Source: Lachnospiraceae bacterium
Lineage (GTDB): Bacteria > Bacillota > Clostridia > Lachnospirales > Lachnospiraceae
Assembly (NCBI GenBank): GCA_017964745.1
Contig: JAGCRJ010000075.1
Coordinates: forward strand, 1 to 16,357
DNA length: 16,357 nt
Direction: 5' to 3'
The stretch's first letter is position 1. Each line of letters opens with the position of its first letter. The translations under genes were made by a program, and so were the position numbers. Positions 15,299-16,357 of this stretch are shown here, piece after piece. The notes under the pieces were generated by a model. It was not told where the DNA came from and ran no database searches. It saw only the letters and a list, made by a program, of their open reading frames with translations.

Positions 15299-16357
15299 TC
15301 AGAATTTAAAGTATATGAAATCCGAGACCGCGTTCGCATAGAGGAACGACCACACGAAAAGCACTGCGGTCGCCGCGGCGGTCCTCAGGTTCGGCTTGTA
15401 TTTCTTCTCGTAAATATTCTTCGTAAGCTGAAGTGCTGCAAAGGTGAGCACATAAAATGCGGGGATCGCAAGATTTAAATGGAACCTGATGAAAGGCACC
15501 GTGCCCATGTCAAAGGTATCGTAAAATCCCGCCGCGGGAAGAATGTTGTCCGGCCTGAACATCTCTCCGATAAAAGTGAATGCCGATCCGATATCCGGTG
15601 CGGCGAAGAATATCCACCCGATGTTTACAAGTATGAATGTTGCGCCCACGCGTATGAACTTAGGGATCTTTTTAAGGAATCCCCCGGAAAGCCTTTCGAT
15701 GACCATGAGCACTCCGTGAAGCGCTCCCCAGAGTATGAAGGTCCAGTTCGCACCGTGCCAGAATCCGCTTATGACGAAGATCGCGAGCATGTTAAGGTAG
15801 GTCCTGACCTTGCCCTTTCTGTTTCCGCCGAGGGGAAAATAGATGTATTTGCGAAGGAAGGATGTGAGCGATATATGCCATCTCTTCCAGAAATCCCCTA
15901 TCGAATAAGCTTTATAGGGAGAATCGAAGTTCTTCGGGATATCGATGTTGAACATCCTGGCCACGCCTGCTGCCATATCGCAGTAACCCGAAAAATCGAG
16001 ATATATCTGAAATGTATATGCGATCGAGCAGAGCCATCCTTCCGCCATGGAAAGGTTACTTCCCATCACGAATCCGTAAGTTCCCGCTCCCGCAAACCTC
16101 GATGCAAGAAGAAGCTTTTTACTCATTCCGACCGTAAACCACACAAAGCCCGTCGCGATGTTCTCGGGATCGGCTTTGTATCTTTTACGTTCATTTATCT
16201 GCGGAACAAACTCGTCCTGCCTTGTGATGGGGCCCATTATCATCCTGGGGAAGAACCACACGTATTCGAGATAGTCCAAAACCCTGACGGCAGCGGTCTC
16301 TCCGCGGTATGAATCCACAGTCCAGGTTATCATCTGGAATGTATAGTAGCTGATCGC
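15299..16357 (-). CDS. MBOAT-family membrane O-acyltransferase, 5' end cut by window
   Basis: The frame is open to the right edge; eight codons (AISYYTFQ) precede the first ATG in view at 16333, and family members usually have about 100 more residues upstream, so the true start lies outside. Numbering from that ATG, the typical MBOAT core is present: FPRMIMGPI (28-36), QIYLDFSGYCDMA (109-121), DFWKRWHISLTSF (147-159), YIYFPLGGN (163-171), and the catalytic-site FWHGANW with H193. Several membrane helices follow. It belongs to the AlgI/DltB-type group that moves acyl groups across the membrane, working with the SGNH partner that follows 2 bases downstream. Capsule, exopolysaccharide or wall-polymer O-acetylation is the likely role; the acceptor is unknown. 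Confidence 0.93.
   Translation of the reverse strand, partial: AISYYTFQMITWTVDSYRGETAAVRVLDYLEYVWFFPRMIMGPITRQDEFVPQINERKRYKADPENIATGFVWFTVGMSKKLLLASRFAGAGTYGFVMGSNLSMAEGWLCSIAYTFQIYLDFSGYCDMAAGVARMFNIDIPKNFDSPYKAYSIGDFWKRWHISLTSFLRKYIYFPLGGNRKGKVRTYLNMLAIFVISGFWHGANWTFILWGALHGVLMVIERLSGGFLKKIPKFIRVGATFILVNIGWIFFAAPDIGSAFTFIGEMFRPDNILPAAGFYDTFDMGTVPFIRFHLNLAIPAFYVLTFAALQLTKNIYEKKYKPNLRTAAATAVLFVWSFLYANAVSDFIYFKF

Noticed and set aside
15479..16312. Plus-strand frame of 277 codons opposite the MBOAT gene
   Set aside because: Antisense to an unmistakable MBOAT core; its composition is arginine-, histidine- and glutamate-rich, as expected from the complement of a membrane protein.

Overview
The window is a run of nine genes, all read from the minus strand, so transcription runs from high to low coordinates. 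Gene families, strong AGGAG-type ribosome binding sites and the mannan-gene set point to a Gram-positive, Lachnospiraceae-like gut or rumen anaerobe (Roseburia/Butyrivibrio type). That placement is inferred from family content and not from a marker gene. I saw no rRNA, tRNA, CRISPR array or insertion sequence, and no gene-free stretch longer than about 180 bases.

Region by region, in transcription order: (1) 16357-14223 holds an MBOAT O-acyltransferase (cut by the right edge) and a membrane-anchored SGNH-like partner, almost abutting, a pair typical of extracytoplasmic acyl transfer to a surface polymer. (2) 14169-11866 is a complete phosphorelay hybrid histidine kinase (membrane sensor, HisKA, ATPase, receiver, HPt). 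(3) 11752-5272 is a compact five-gene operon: LacI-family regulator, GH130 phosphorylase, SGNH esterase resembling the CE17 mannan acetyl esterases, mannose-6-phosphate isomerase and GH36 alpha-galactosidase. None has a signal peptide. It fits intracellular breakdown of imported acetylated galacto(gluco)mannan oligosaccharides: strip acetyl and galactosyl groups, phosphorolyse to mannose-1-phosphate, and send mannose-6-phosphate to fructose-6-phosphate. The transporter, the endo-mannanase and the phosphomannomutase are not in the window. (4) 5150-3663 is an AGCS sodium:amino-acid symporter, ended by a strong intrinsic terminator. (5) 3489-1 is a two-gene signalling unit: a 7TM hybrid 'kinase' whose phosphoacceptor histidine is arginine, and a 7TM protein with a degenerate GGDEF and an EAL domain (cut by the left edge).

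The points most worth following are the histidine-less hybrid kinase paired with a GGDEF-dead EAL protein, and two intrinsic-terminator-like hairpins lying almost against the ribosome binding sites of the lacI-type gene and the symporter. At the lacI-type gene the hairpin is also a near-palindrome placed at the expected transcription start, so it may act both as an operator and as an insulator against read-through from the kinase gene.
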